Source: Streptomyces anulatus (GTDB lineage: Bacteria; Actinomycetota; Actinomycetes; Streptomycetales; Streptomycetaceae). Taken from it: a stretch of DNA of 64,000 nucleotides. Of the stretch, positions 8,347 to 16,984 are shown in pieces; positions within the stretch are counted from its first letter, which is position 1; each line of letters begins with the position of its first letter. The stretch is from NCBI RefSeq assembly GCF_014650675.1, contig NZ_BMVK01000019.1, positions 122,699 to 186,698 of the forward strand. Reading direction: 5' to 3'. A program made the position numbers and the translations under genes. Under the pieces are notes generated by a model. That model made no database searches, was not told the origin of the DNA, and saw only the letters and a list, made by a program, of their open reading frames with translations.

Positions 8347-10806
8347 TCAGCCCAGCGCCTTCTCGACCTCCCGGGCGACCTCGGCGGCCCGGTCCGGGGA
8401 CAGCGGTTCGCCGTCGGTCCCGGTGACGTAGAAGGCGTCCACGGCGTTGGCGCCGAGCGTGGAGACATGGGCGCTGCGCACCCGTACCGCGCTCTGTTCC
8501 AGGGCCCGGCCGATGCGGTGCAGCAGGCCCGGGGCGTCCTGGGCGCGGACCTCGATGACGGTGGCGCGGCGGGAGCCCGCGGCGGCCACGGTCACCCGGG
8601 GCGGCGGGGCCTTCACGCCGCGCCGGCGCGGGTAGGCGGCCTCGCGCTCGGCGAGGCGGGCCCGGATGTCCAGGGAGCCGTCGAGGGCGCGTACGAGGTC
8701 GGCGCGGAGGCGGGCGGCCTGCGGGAGGGACCCGTACTCGGCGGCGACCCGCCAGCTGAGCAGCAGCAGGTCCGCCCGCTCCCCCAGTTCGTTGGGCAGT
8801 TCCACCGCGCGCAGGTCGGCGGCGCGCACGGTGAGGCGGTGCAGGGCGAGGACTCCGGCGGCGGCGGGCAGCACGCCGGGGCGGTCGGGCAGGGCGATGA
8901 GGAGCTCGACGCCGACGGGTTCCACTTCGCCGTCCCCGGCGGGTTCCTCGGGCCGGGTGTGCAGGGCGAGGACGGGTTCGCCGGTGCGCAGGGCCTCGAT
9001 TGCGAGGCGTTCGTGCTCGGCGCTGGGCGCGGCCTCCTCGGGCTCCTCCGGGGACTCCCCGGCGAGGACGGCGGCGACGCGCTTGACCAGGTCGGTGACG
9101 AGGGAGGCGCGCCAGGAGCTCCAGGCGGCGGGTCCGGTGGCCAGCGCGTCGGCCTCGGTGAGGGCGTGCAGCAGTTCCAGGGTGGAGGCGCTGGAGACGG
9201 CTTCGGCCACCGACCGGACGGTGGCGGGGTCGTCGAGGTCGCGCCGGGTGGCGGTCTCGACGAGCAGCAGATGGTGGCGTACGAGAGTGGCGATGACGCC
9301 GACGTCGTGCTTGTCGAAGCCGATCCGGGTGGCCATGTCCCGGGCGATGACCTCGCCGGCCACGGAGTGGTCGCCGGGCCAGCCCTTGCCGATGTCGTGG
9401 AGGAGCGCGGCGACCAGGAGGAGGTCGGGGCGGTGGACGCGGCGGGTGAGGGAGGCGGCGCGGACGGCGGTCTCCACGAGGTGCCGGTCGACGGTCCAGG
9501 TGTGGACGGCGTTGCGCTGGGGGCGGCAGTGGACGCGTTCCCAGTCGGGCAGCAGCCGGGTGATGATCCCTTCCGCTTCGAGCGCCTCCCAGACTCCGAC
9601 GGTGGCCTCTCCCGCGCCGAGCAGGGTGACGAGTTCCTCGCGGGCCTCGGGGGGCCAGGGGACCGGCAGCGGCTGGGCGGTGGCCGCCAGGTGGCGGACG
9701 AGGTGTCGGGAGAGCGGGAGTCCGGCCTCGGCGGCGGCAGCGGCGGCGCGCAGCGGGAGGACCGGGTCGCGTTCGGGGCGGGCGGCGCGGGCGAGGACCA
9801 CTTCGCCGTCCGCGTCCACCACGCCGTCGGCGAGCGGGGTGCGTTCGGGGGCGGCCTTGGCGCCGAGCCCGCCGCTGAGCATGGCGCGGAGCTTCGGGCG
9901 GACGGAGCGGGCGCGCAGGACCCGGTTGACCTCGCGCCAGGTGACGTCGGTGGCGTACGAGACGGTGCGGGCGGCCTCGTAGACCTTGCGCAGCAGGGTG
10001 TCGGCGTCGAGGAGGCCGAGGGCCCGGGCGACCTGGTCCTGTTCCTGGAGGGCGAGGCGGTCGGTGGCGCGTCCGGTGGTGAGGTGCAGGGCGTCGCGGG
10101 TGTCCAGGAGGGTGCGGCGGGCCTCGGCGAGGCCTTCGCGGGGGGCGTCGGCGACCCAGGACGCGGCCACGGCGCGCAGGGCGGTGGCGTCGCGGAGGCC
10201 GCCGCGGGCCTCCTTGAGGTCGGGTTCCAGGAGGAACTGGAGCTCGCCCATCCGTTCCGCGCGCTCCTGGCAGAGCTCGTGGAGGGCGGGGAGGCGTTTG
10301 GGGGCCTGGTTGCGCCAGTCGGCGAGGATCGCGGTGCGCAGGGAGGCGACGAGGCCGAGATCGCCGGCGACGGGCCGGGCGTCCAGCAGGCCGAGCTGGA
10401 CCTTGAGGTCCTCGCCCGCGGTCTTCCTGGCCTCGCCGGGGGTGCGTACGGAGTGGTCGAGGGCCAGGCCCAGGTCCCAGACCGGGTACCAGACGGAGTC
10501 GGCGAGGGCGGCGAGGGCCGCAGCGTCGGCGCTGCCGTCGTGCAGGAGGAGCAGGTCGAGGTCGCTGCGCGGGGAGAGCTCGCCCCGGCCGTAGCCGCCG
10601 ACGGCGACGAGGGCCGCGCCCCGTACCCCGGCGCGTGTCGCGGCGGCGGTGAACAGGCCGGTGAGCCAGTCGTCGGTGAGGCGGGCGAGGGCCGCACGGC
10701 GCGGCGGCCCGGACCGCGCCTCCTGCTGGAGGAGGCGCAGCCGGGCCGCCGCGTAGCCGCTGGGTCCCGAGCCTTCTGTTTCGGTGGTCACTTCGGTACT
10801 CGTCAC
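8347..10806 (-). CDS. glnD: PII protein nucleotidyltransferase GlnD
   Basis: 819-residue enzyme that modifies PII (GlnK) in response to nitrogen status. In S. coelicolor GlnD is known to adenylylate GlnK at Tyr51 rather than uridylylate it. Nucleotidyltransferase motif GGYGRGELSPRSDLDLL (about 70-86, with Asp82 and Asp84), an HD phosphohydrolase region (LLHDIGKGWPGDHS, about 468-481) for de-modification, and two ACT-type domains towards the C-terminus (DRPGVLPAAAGVLALHRL and DAPGLLHRIGRALEQ). It starts 29 bp after glnK, third gene of the amtB operon. Confidence 0.96.
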   Translation of the reverse strand: MTSTEVTTETEGSGPSGYAAARLRLLQQEARSGPPRRAALARLTDDWLTGLFTAAATRAGVRGAALVAVGGYGRGELSPRSDLDLLLLHDGSADAAALAALADSVWYPVWDLGLALDHSVRTPGEARKTAGEDLKVQLGLLDARPVAGDLGLVASLRTAILADWRNQAPKRLPALHELCQERAERMGELQFLLEPDLKEARGGLRDATALRAVAASWVADAPREGLAEARRTLLDTRDALHLTTGRATDRLALQEQDQVARALGLLDADTLLRKVYEAARTVSYATDVTWREVNRVLRARSVRPKLRAMLSGGLGAKAAPERTPLADGVVDADGEVVLARAARPERDPVLPLRAAAAAAEAGLPLSRHLVRHLAATAQPLPVPWPPEAREELVTLLGAGEATVGVWEALEAEGIITRLLPDWERVHCRPQRNAVHTWTVDRHLVETAVRAASLTRRVHRPDLLLVAALLHDIGKGWPGDHSVAGEVIARDMATRIGFDKHDVGVIATLVRHHLLLVETATRRDLDDPATVRSVAEAVSSASTLELLHALTEADALATGPAAWSSWRASLVTDLVKRVAAVLAGESPEEPEEAAPSAEHERLAIEALRTGEPVLALHTRPEEPAGDGEVEPVGVELLIALPDRPGVLPAAAGVLALHRLTVRAADLRAVELPNELGERADLLLLSWRVAAEYGSLPQAARLRADLVRALDGSLDIRARLAEREAAYPRRRGVKAPPPRVTVAAAGSRRATVIEVRAQDAPGLLHRIGRALEQSAVRVRSAHVSTLGANAVDAFYVTGTDGEPLSPDRAAEVAREVEKALG

Positions 10807-10835
10807 CCAGCTGCCTTCCGTTTGCGGGCCGTCGG

Positions 10836-11174
10836 TCAGAGGGCGTCCGGGCCGCGCTCGCCAGTCCGTACGCGGACGGCGGTCTCGACCGGGACGCTCC
10901 AGACCTTGCCGTCACCGATCTTGCCGGTACGGGCGGCCTTGACGACGACCTCGATGAGCTGTTCGGAGTCCTCGTCCTCGACGAGGACCTCGATGCGGAT
11001 CTTGGGGACCAGGTCGACGGTGTACTCGGCGCCCCGGTAGACCTCGGTGTGGCCGCGCTGCCGCCCGTAACCGCTGGCTTCCGTGACGGTGAGCCCCTGG
11101 ACGCCGAAGGCCTGGAGGGCCTCCTTGATCTCGTCCAGCCGGTGGGGCTTCACGACCGCGGTGATGAGCTTCAT
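10836..11174 (-). CDS. glnK: Nitrogen regulatory PII protein GlnK
   Basis: 112-residue PII signal protein, expected trimer, that senses 2-oxoglutarate and ATP/ADP and blocks the ammonium channel AmtB. Signature T-loop EVYRGAEYTVDL carries the modified tyrosine at position 51. The C-terminal signature TGKIGDGKVWSVPVE is complete. Its ATG overlaps the amtB stop by 4 bp (ATGA), so translation is coupled to its partner; glnD follows. Confidence 0.97.
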   Translation of the reverse strand: MKLITAVVKPHRLDEIKEALQAFGVQGLTVTEASGYGRQRGHTEVYRGAEYTVDLVPKIRIEVLVEDEDSEQLIEVVVKAARTGKIGDGKVWSVPVETAVRVRTGERGPDAL

Positions 11175-12523
11175 GCGTCCACCTTCTTTGCCTTCGGTGC
11201 TGCCGTCGGGTCCGTCGCGGGGGCGGTGGTGCGGGAGACCGTGCCGCCGCCGGCGCCGCTGAAGTCGTACGCCGTCTCGGCGTGCTCGACCTGGTCGATA
11301 CCGGAGATCTCGTCGTCCTCGGAGACCCGCATCCCGATCGTCCTGTCGAGCAGGAGGGCGATGAGCGCGGAGACGACCAGAGAGTACGCGAGGACGGCGA
11401 CGACGCCGATGGCCTGCTTGCCGAGCTGTTCGAGGCCCCCGCCGTAGAAGAGGCCCTTGGCGTCGGACTGGACGCCGCCGGTGGCGAAGAAGCCGACCAG
11501 GATGGAGCCGATGATGCCGCCGACGAGGTGGACGCCGACGACGTCGAGGGAGTCGTCGTAGCCGAACCGGTACTTCAGGCCGACCGCCATGGCGCACAGC
11601 ACACCGGCGATGGCGCCGACCGCGATCGCGCCGAGCGGGCTGACGGAGCCGCCCGCCGGGGTGATGGCGACGAGTCCGGCGACCGCGCCGGAGGCGGCGC
11701 CCAGGGTGGTGAAGGAGCCGTGGCGCAGCTTCTCGTAGACGAGCCAGCCGAGGACGGCCGCGGCGGTGGCGACCTGGGTGTTCAGGAACATGACCGCGCC
11801 GACGCCGTCGTCGTTGCCGAGCCAGGATCCGGCGTTGAAGCCGAACCAGCCGAACCACAGGAGGGCCGCGCCGAGCATGACGAGCGGCAGGCTGTGCGGC
11901 CGCATCGGGTCCTTCTTGAAGCCGACGCGCTTGCCGATGACCAGGATGACGCCGAGGGCGGCTGCACCGGCGTTGATGTGGACGGCCGTACCGCCGGCGA
12001 AGTCGATGACGCCCATCTCGAAGAGCCAGCCGCCGGTGCCCCAGACCCAGTGGGCGACGGGGAAGTAGACGACGCTGACCCACAGGACGATGAACACGGC
12101 CCAGGCCGTGAACTTCACCCGGTCGGCGAGGGCGCCGCTGATCAGGGCCGGGGTGAGGACGGCGAACATCAGCTGGAAGACGGCGAAGACGTAGACCGGG
12201 ATGGTGTAGCCGTCCCAGAGTTCGGTGACGCCGATGTTGCTGAGGCCGACGTAGTCGGAGCTCCAGCCGATGACCGAGCCGACGTCGGAGCCGAAGGCGA
12301 GGCTGAATCCGTAGAGCACCCACAGGATCGTGACGATCCCGAGGCTGATGAAGCTCATCATCAGCATGTTGAGGGTGCTCTTGACGCGGACCATGCCTCC
12401 GTAGAAGAAGGCCAGGCCGGGGGTCATGAGCATCACCAGGGCCGAGCAGATGAGCATGAACCCGGTGTTGGCGGCAGACAGCTCGGGGGCGTCTGCGGCA
12501 AGCGTCGTGATGCCTGGGGGCAT
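11171..12523 (-). CDS. amtB: Ammonium transporter AmtB
   Basis: 450-residue polytopic ammonium channel. The pore histidines of the family are present in GGTAVHINAG and VGVHLVGGI. About eleven hydrophobic segments follow an N-terminus that lies outside, and the C-terminal tail is Ala/Thr/Lys rich. I choose ATG 12523, preceded by GAGGAGAC; an open frame continues 19 codons upstream without merit. First gene of amtB-glnK-glnD; the promoter region carries a GlnR-type box, fitting nitrogen-limited expression. Confidence 0.96.
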   Translation of the reverse strand: MPPGITTLAADAPELSAANTGFMLICSALVMLMTPGLAFFYGGMVRVKSTLNMLMMSFISLGIVTILWVLYGFSLAFGSDVGSVIGWSSDYVGLSNIGVTELWDGYTIPVYVFAVFQLMFAVLTPALISGALADRVKFTAWAVFIVLWVSVVYFPVAHWVWGTGGWLFEMGVIDFAGGTAVHINAGAAALGVILVIGKRVGFKKDPMRPHSLPLVMLGAALLWFGWFGFNAGSWLGNDDGVGAVMFLNTQVATAAAVLGWLVYEKLRHGSFTTLGAASGAVAGLVAITPAGGSVSPLGAIAVGAIAGVLCAMAVGLKYRFGYDDSLDVVGVHLVGGIIGSILVGFFATGGVQSDAKGLFYGGGLEQLGKQAIGVVAVLAYSLVVSALIALLLDRTIGMRVSEDDEISGIDQVEHAETAYDFSGAGGGTVSRTTAPATDPTAAPKAKKVDA

Positions 12524-12876
12524 CGGCGTCTCCTCGTCGTCGGTGCGGCCGCGGCGTGCGGGGGAATGCTGCGGGACCACTGGGAAGGTGCGGGCCGGTT
12601 ATGGGCCATGAGATTGGCCGAGCGCCGTTTCCGGGGATGCCGCACGATGTTTCGCGAGCGTGACGAAGAGGGATCGCGTGTTACGGCCGAATGAATCCGG
12701 GGTGGCGCGTCAGGTGTGCTGCCTACCATGCAGCGCACGCCGCATACGGTGCGGTTGAAACGCCCGGGAGCCGGAAAACACGAAACCGGCCACGGCGGCC
12801 CTCCGTGTGACCAGGCGATGGGGGAGCCGAGTCGGGCTGTACGGAAGGGGCGCCGCGGCCGGGGCCGAGGGGCCGG
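12524..12876 (-). other. 353-bp gap holding the amtB control region
   Basis: Between the amtB start and the nsdA stop, both minus. The part nearest amtB holds the GlnR box listed separately. The part nearest nsdA (12720-12870) is GC-rich and contains no frame with support. Confidence 0.5.
12627..12664 (-). promoter_or_regulatory. GlnR binding box upstream of amtB
   Basis: Read on the minus strand: GTCAC, 6 nt, GAAAC, 6 nt, CGGCA, 6 nt, GAAAC. This reproduces the known streptomycete GlnR layout (gTnAc-n6-GaAAc repeated, 38 bp), with three good half-sites and one poor one (CGGCA). It lies 104-141 bp before the amtB start codon. GlnR is the global nitrogen regulator known to activate amtB-glnK-glnD. 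Confidence 0.85.
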
Positions 12877-14352
12877 TCAGACCGCTTCGGCGGTCTCCGG
12901 CAGCTGTTCGTGGAGCAGCTCGGTGAGCCGGGCGACGTCGGCGACATCGCCGAAGTCCCTGGCAGCGGTGTCGACGGTCTTGCGCAGGCGGGTGTTCACG
13001 CGCTCGGAGCGGACCTTCTTGGCGATCTTCAGGGCGCGGGCGGCGAGCACGGTGGACTGCTCGGGCTCCCGCTGGAGGAGATGGACGGTGGCCATGCCGA
13101 TGAGGTTGAGCGCGTAGGAGCGCTGGTGCTCGTCGTCCTCGCCGAACAGCTCCACGGCCTTGTCCATGACGGGCTGGGCGAGCGAGGCGTACGTGGGGCT
13201 GCGGCCGGCGACGTAGGCCAGGTCACGGTAGGAGTGGGCGTTCTCCCCGTTCAGCTCGGCCTCGGAGAAGAAGCGGATCCAGTCGGGCTCGGGCTCGCCG
13301 TCGAGACCGGCGTCCAGGAAGGTGTCCTCGGCCATCCGGACGGCCCGCTTGCACTTGCTGGGCTGGCCCATGTTGGCGTAGGCGCGGGCCTCCATCGCAT
13401 ACAGCATCGCCTGCGTACGGGAGGTGGCGCAGTCGCGGCTGCCGTACTGCGCGAGGTGGATCAGCTCCAGGGCGTCGTCGGGGCGGCCCAGGTGGATCAT
13501 CTGGCGGCTCATGCTGGAGAGGATGTAGCTGCCGAGCGGCTTGTCCCCGGCTTCCTTGGCGGCGTGCAGGGCGAGCACGAAGTACTTCTGGGCGGTGGGC
13601 TGGAGGCCGACGTCGTAGCTCATCCAGCCCGCCAGCTCGGCCAGTTCGGCGGCGCAGCGGAAGAGGCGCTGGGCGGTGGGTCCGGGCTGGGGCTCCTGGA
13701 GCAGGTCGGTGACCTCGTGCAGCTGCCCGACGACGGCCTTGCGGCGCAGTCCGCCGCCGCACTGGGCGTCCCACTGCCGGAACATCGCGGTGGTCGACTC
13801 CAGGAGGTCCAGCTCGGGCCGGGAGAGCCGGGAGGGGCGATGGGCGGCGGCCGGGGCCTCCGGCTCGCCGGGGCTCTGGGCGGGGACGGGCACCAGCCAG
13901 CGCTGCATCGGCTCGATTAGGGCGGGCCCCGCGGCCAGCGCCAGCGAGCTGCCGAGGAAGCCGCGCCGGGCGAGCATCAGGTCGCTGCGGGAGAACTCGC
14001 TGAGCAGGGCGACGGTCTGGGGGCCGGCCCAGGGCAGGTCGACTCCGGCCACCGAGGGTGACTGGTGGGCGGTGCGCAGCCCGAGCTGTTCGATGGCGAC
14101 GACGGTGCCGAAGCGCTCCGAGAACAGCTCGGAGAGGATGCGCGGGATCGGCTCGCGCGGCTGTTCCCCGTCGAGCCAGCGCCGCACCCGGGAGGTGTCG
14201 GTGCTGATGTGGAGGGCGCCCATCTGCCGGGCCCGCCGGTTCACCTGGCGTGCCAGCTCGCCCTTGGACCAGCCACTGCGCACGAACCACGACCCCAACT
14301 GCCCGTTGGGGCGCTTCCCGGCATCCGTGTCGCCTGCGCCGCTGCCACTCAC
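12877..14352 (-). CDS. nsdA: NsdA, negative regulator of differentiation
   Basis: 491-residue regulator, identified by its place beside amtB and ftsY and its recognisable protein. In S. coelicolor loss of NsdA raises antibiotic production and sporulation. The N-terminus resembles a helix-turn-helix region (WSKGELARQVNRRARQMG ... TDTSRVRRWLDGEQPR, about 28-66). The remainder is helical and TPR-like (YFVLALHAAKEAGD, AYANMGQPSKCKRAVRMA). GTG start at 14352. A twin-arginine-like patch (ARRGFLGSSLALAAGPAL, about 127-144) sits in mid-protein, so it is not a signal peptide. The molecular target is unknown. Confidence 0.85.
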   Translation of the reverse strand: MSGSGAGDTDAGKRPNGQLGSWFVRSGWSKGELARQVNRRARQMGALHISTDTSRVRRWLDGEQPREPIPRILSELFSERFGTVVAIEQLGLRTAHQSPSVAGVDLPWAGPQTVALLSEFSRSDLMLARRGFLGSSLALAAGPALIEPMQRWLVPVPAQSPGEPEAPAAAHRPSRLSRPELDLLESTTAMFRQWDAQCGGGLRRKAVVGQLHEVTDLLQEPQPGPTAQRLFRCAAELAELAGWMSYDVGLQPTAQKYFVLALHAAKEAGDKPLGSYILSSMSRQMIHLGRPDDALELIHLAQYGSRDCATSRTQAMLYAMEARAYANMGQPSKCKRAVRMAEDTFLDAGLDGEPEPDWIRFFSEAELNGENAHSYRDLAYVAGRSPTYASLAQPVMDKAVELFGEDDEHQRSYALNLIGMATVHLLQREPEQSTVLAARALKIAKKVRSERVNTRLRKTVDTAARDFGDVADVARLTELLHEQLPETAEAV

Positions 14353-14808
14353 TGGAACGCCCCCATCCCGCCGAAACCTCTATCGCGCGAACCATTATCA
14401 GAATGCCGTGCATCGGTGCTGTCCGTACGGGAGTTGAGACCCCCGGCCTGACGGCCATCACCGCATATCGTCGAACAGGAAATCGGGTTGCCCGCGGCAT
14501 ACCCGTGGGTGCACATACTCCCAGGGTTCGTGTACCGACGGTAATCCTACGATCACCCCTCCCGCGAGGGGGATTGAGGAAACGCCACCATTCGCCACCC
14601 CTTCGAATGAACCCGACTGCCGCCGGGCGCGCTTGACTTGAGCAACCAGGACCGAGGGCGGGCGGACGGAAGCACTCGGGGGCGCGCGCTCCGTGGCGCA
14701 CCCCCGTCCGCACTACCGCGCACGCCACTCGATCGAGTTTCAGCGACGGAGGGTTACCCGAGCGACGCGGGTCGTAACCACCGGCGAGCCGGACCCGTTG
14801 GAGGGGGC
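14353..14808 (+). other. 456-bp divergent region between nsdA and the PriPol-like gene
   Basis: Must carry promoters for both genes. A/T-richer patches lie near 14390-14405 and 14535-14550, and a small inverted repeat (CCCCT ... AGGGG) is at about 14556-14572. No frame here has a credible product. I could not fix a -35/-10 pair. Confidence 0.4.
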
Positions 14809-15456
14809 ATGGGCTTCACGATCGGCGGCATCCGGGAGATGCGATCCGGTGCGCGGCGACGCCACCGCGGCACCGCGGGCACGGCGGTGGCCGAGTACAC
14901 AGGACTGTGGGGCTGGGCGGTGACGCCCGGAGCACGGGCCGAGGCCGGCTCCTGCTCGTGCGGCGCACCGGCCTGCCCGGCGCCGGGGGCCCACCCGCTG
15001 GACTTCGCCCGGGAGGTCCCGGCGGGCACCGGCCTGGACCGTGCGTCGGACGCCTGGGCCGAGACGCCGGGAGCGGCGATGCTGCTGGCCGTGGGCCGCT
15101 CCTTCGACGTCCTGGAGGTCGCGGAGCAGGCGGGGCGGCGCGCCCTGGTGCGGATGGAGCGGATGGGGCTGCCGTCGGGGCCCGTCGCCGTGACGCCGAC
15201 CGGACGGGCGCAGTTCTTCGTCGCCCCCGGGGCCGCCGCCGAGCTGCCCGAGCTGCTCTACCGGATGGGCTGGGACGACGCGCGCCTCGACCTGCGCGGC
15301 CTCGGCCCGGGGACGCACATCACCGCCCCTCCCTCCGACCTCGGCGGCCTCGGCCCGGTCCGCTGGCTGCGGCCCCCGCTGCTGGACACGGCGGCCGCTC
15401 CCCCGCAGGCGCGGCTGCTGCTGGGGACTCTCGCGTACGTCTGCCACCGCTCGTAG
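14809..15456 (+). CDS. Bifunctional primase/polymerase N-terminal domain-like protein
   Basis: 215-residue protein resembling the small PriPol-fold proteins of Streptomyces. Features seen: a cysteine group near the front (SCSCGAPACPAPGAHPL, about 48-64), LLAVGRSFDVLEV, PVAVTPTGRAQFFV and a C-terminal TPPSDLGGLGPVRWL-like segment read here as APPSDLGGLGPVRW. Such proteins often sit beside nsdA in this genus. Whether it has polymerase activity is doubtful: no clear catalytic DxD is evident. GAGGGGG lies 3 bases before ATG 14809. Confidence 0.65.
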   Translation: MGFTIGGIREMRSGARRRHRGTAGTAVAEYTGLWGWAVTPGARAEAGSCSCGAPACPAPGAHPLDFAREVPAGTGLDRASDAWAETPGAAMLLAVGRSFDVLEVAEQAGRRALVRMERMGLPSGPVAVTPTGRAQFFVAPGAAAELPELLYRMGWDDARLDLRGLGPGTHITAPPSDLGGLGPVRWLRPPLLDTAAAPPQARLLLGTLAYVCHRS

Positions 15457-15467
15457 GCGGCACGGGA

Positions 15468-15517
15468 ACGGCGGACGGGCGGCAGGCTCCTCCCAGGAGC
15501 CGCCGCCCGTCCGCCGT
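15468..15517. terminator. Bidirectional terminator between PriPol-like gene and ftsY
   Basis: Long stem: 16 bp outside (15468-15483 with 15502-15517), one bulged A, then 7 bp (GGCTCCT with AGGAGCC) around a CCC loop. It separates convergent genes. Confidence 0.85.
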
Positions 15518-15534
15518 ACCGGATGCGAGGTGGG

Positions 15535-16743
15535 TCAGTCGCCGATCAGGGCGTCCACGAAGGCGCCCGGCTCGAACGGGGCGAGGTCGTCCGCCCCTTC
15601 GCCGAGACCGATCAGCTTCACCGGTACGCCCAGCTCGCGCTGGACCGCGATGACGATGCCGCCCTTGGCGGTGCCGTCGAGCTTGGTGAGGACGATGCCG
15701 GTGATGTCCACGACCTCCGCGAACACCCGGGCCTGGACGAGGCCGTTCTGTCCGGTGGTCGCGTCGAGGACGAGCAGGATCTCGTCCAGCGGGCCGTGCT
15801 TCTCCACGACGCGCTTGACCTTGCCCAGCTCGTCCATGAGCCCGGTCTTGGTGTGCAGCCGGCCGGCGGTGTCGATGAGGACGACGTCCGCGCCCTCGGC
15901 GATGCCTTCCTTGACCGCGTCGTAGGCGATCGACGCCGGGTCGCCGCCCTCGGGCCCGCGGACCGTGCGCGCGCCGACCCGCTCGCCCCAGGTCTGGAGC
16001 TGATCGGCGGCGGCGGCGCGGAAGGTGTCGGCCGCACCGAGCACCACGCTGCGGCCGTCGGCGACGAGCACCCGGGCCAGCTTGCCGGTGGTGGTGGTCT
16101 TGCCGGTGCCGTTGACGCCGACGACCATGACGACGCCGGGGGTCTCGGCGCCGCCCTCGGTCTTGACCTCGCGGTCGAAGTCCGGGCCGAGCAGGGTGAT
16201 CAGCTCCTCGCGGAGCAGGTTGCGCAGGTCCTCCGGGGTGCGGGTGCCGAGCACCCGGACGCGCTCGCGGAGCCGCTCGACCAGTTCCTGGGTGGGGGCG
16301 ACGCCGACGTCGGCGGTGAGGAGGGTGTCCTCGATCTCCTCCCAGGTGTCCTCGTCGAGATTGTCGCGGGAGAGCAGGGTGAGGAGCCCCTTGCCCAGCG
16401 AGTTCTGCGAACGGGCGAGCCGGGCCCGCAGGCGGACGAGCCGGCCGGCCGTGGGCTCGGGGACCTCCAGCGCGGGCGGCGCGGGGGCCTCGGCGACCGG
16501 GGCCTCCTCCGCGGGCGCGGTGGCGTCCGGGAGGCCGACTTCGTCGATGGTGCGCCGCGCTTCGTCGCGCGGCGTCTCGGCCTCCTCGCCGACCTGCGGT
16601 TCGGCGGGAGGAGTGATGGTCGGCGCGCTCGGCGGCGGGGGCGGCAGCTTCTTCTTGCGGCTGCCTACCACGAGCCCGCCGACCAGGCCGACAGCGACCA
16701 GGGCGATGACTACAGCGAGGATGACGATTTCGACGAGTTCCAT
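15535..16743 (-). CDS. ftsY: SRP receptor FtsY
   Basis: 402-residue receptor GTPase that accepts SRP-ribosome complexes at the membrane; partner of Ffh. N-terminal hydrophobic segment (VEIVILAVVIALVAVGLVGG, residues 3-22) followed by KKK anchors it. A Pro/Glu-rich A region runs to about residue 85. The NG domain has P-loop GVNGTGKTTTTGKLA (about 207-221), DTAGRLHT and TKLDGTAKGG. ATG 16743 is chosen because the membrane segment follows at once; an in-frame extension to 16845 is unlikely. Confidence 0.96.
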   Translation of the reverse strand: MELVEIVILAVVIALVAVGLVGGLVVGSRKKKLPPPPPSAPTITPPAEPQVGEEAETPRDEARRTIDEVGLPDATAPAEEAPVAEAPAPPALEVPEPTAGRLVRLRARLARSQNSLGKGLLTLLSRDNLDEDTWEEIEDTLLTADVGVAPTQELVERLRERVRVLGTRTPEDLRNLLREELITLLGPDFDREVKTEGGAETPGVVMVVGVNGTGKTTTTGKLARVLVADGRSVVLGAADTFRAAAADQLQTWGERVGARTVRGPEGGDPASIAYDAVKEGIAEGADVVLIDTAGRLHTKTGLMDELGKVKRVVEKHGPLDEILLVLDATTGQNGLVQARVFAEVVDITGIVLTKLDGTAKGGIVIAVQRELGVPVKLIGLGEGADDLAPFEPGAFVDALIGD

Positions 16744-16859
16744 AACCCGTCCAGTATCGGCCACGGCCGTGCCGCGGGCGCGGCCCCGGCTGGCCCCCGG
16801 CGATCCATCGGGACCATTTGCACCTTTTGGCGGTAATTCGAACACCGACCCCTACACTT

Positions 16860-16874
16860 CTGACGCTACGTCAG
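16860..16874 (+). promoter_or_regulatory. Palindromic operator-like site CTGACG-CTA-CGTCAG
   Basis: Perfect 6-bp inverted repeat around CTA, 110 bp before the luciferase-like gene and just after an A/T-richer stretch (TACACT at 16853-16858) that could be a -10 box. Short TGACG/CGTCA palindromes of this type are common operators of TetR-type repressors in actinobacteria. No TetR gene is in the window, so the binder is unknown. Confidence 0.5.
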
Positions 16875-16898
16875 CTACGGTGCCGCCGCCCGCCGGAT

Positions 16899-16962
16899 GC
16901 CCGCCTGTCCGTGTGCCTGCTTGTCCGTGTGCCCGCCTGCCCGCATGCCTGCCTGTCTGCCG
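16899..16962 (+). repeat. Four tandem copies of a 16-bp unit
   Basis: Units start at 16899, 16915, 16931 and 16947; pattern gcctgcctgtccgtgt with a few changes per copy. It ends 22 bp before the ATG of the luciferase-like gene and lies in its likely 5' untranslated region. Confidence 0.8.
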
Positions 16963-16984
16963 CCCCGGCGAAGGGACGCCTCCG

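Noticed and set aside
8329..11040. 903-codon plus-strand open frame opposite glnD and glnK
   Set aside because: Mirror of the high-GC codon pattern of glnD; composition is Gly/Glu/Val repeats with no domain, and glnD has clear motifs.
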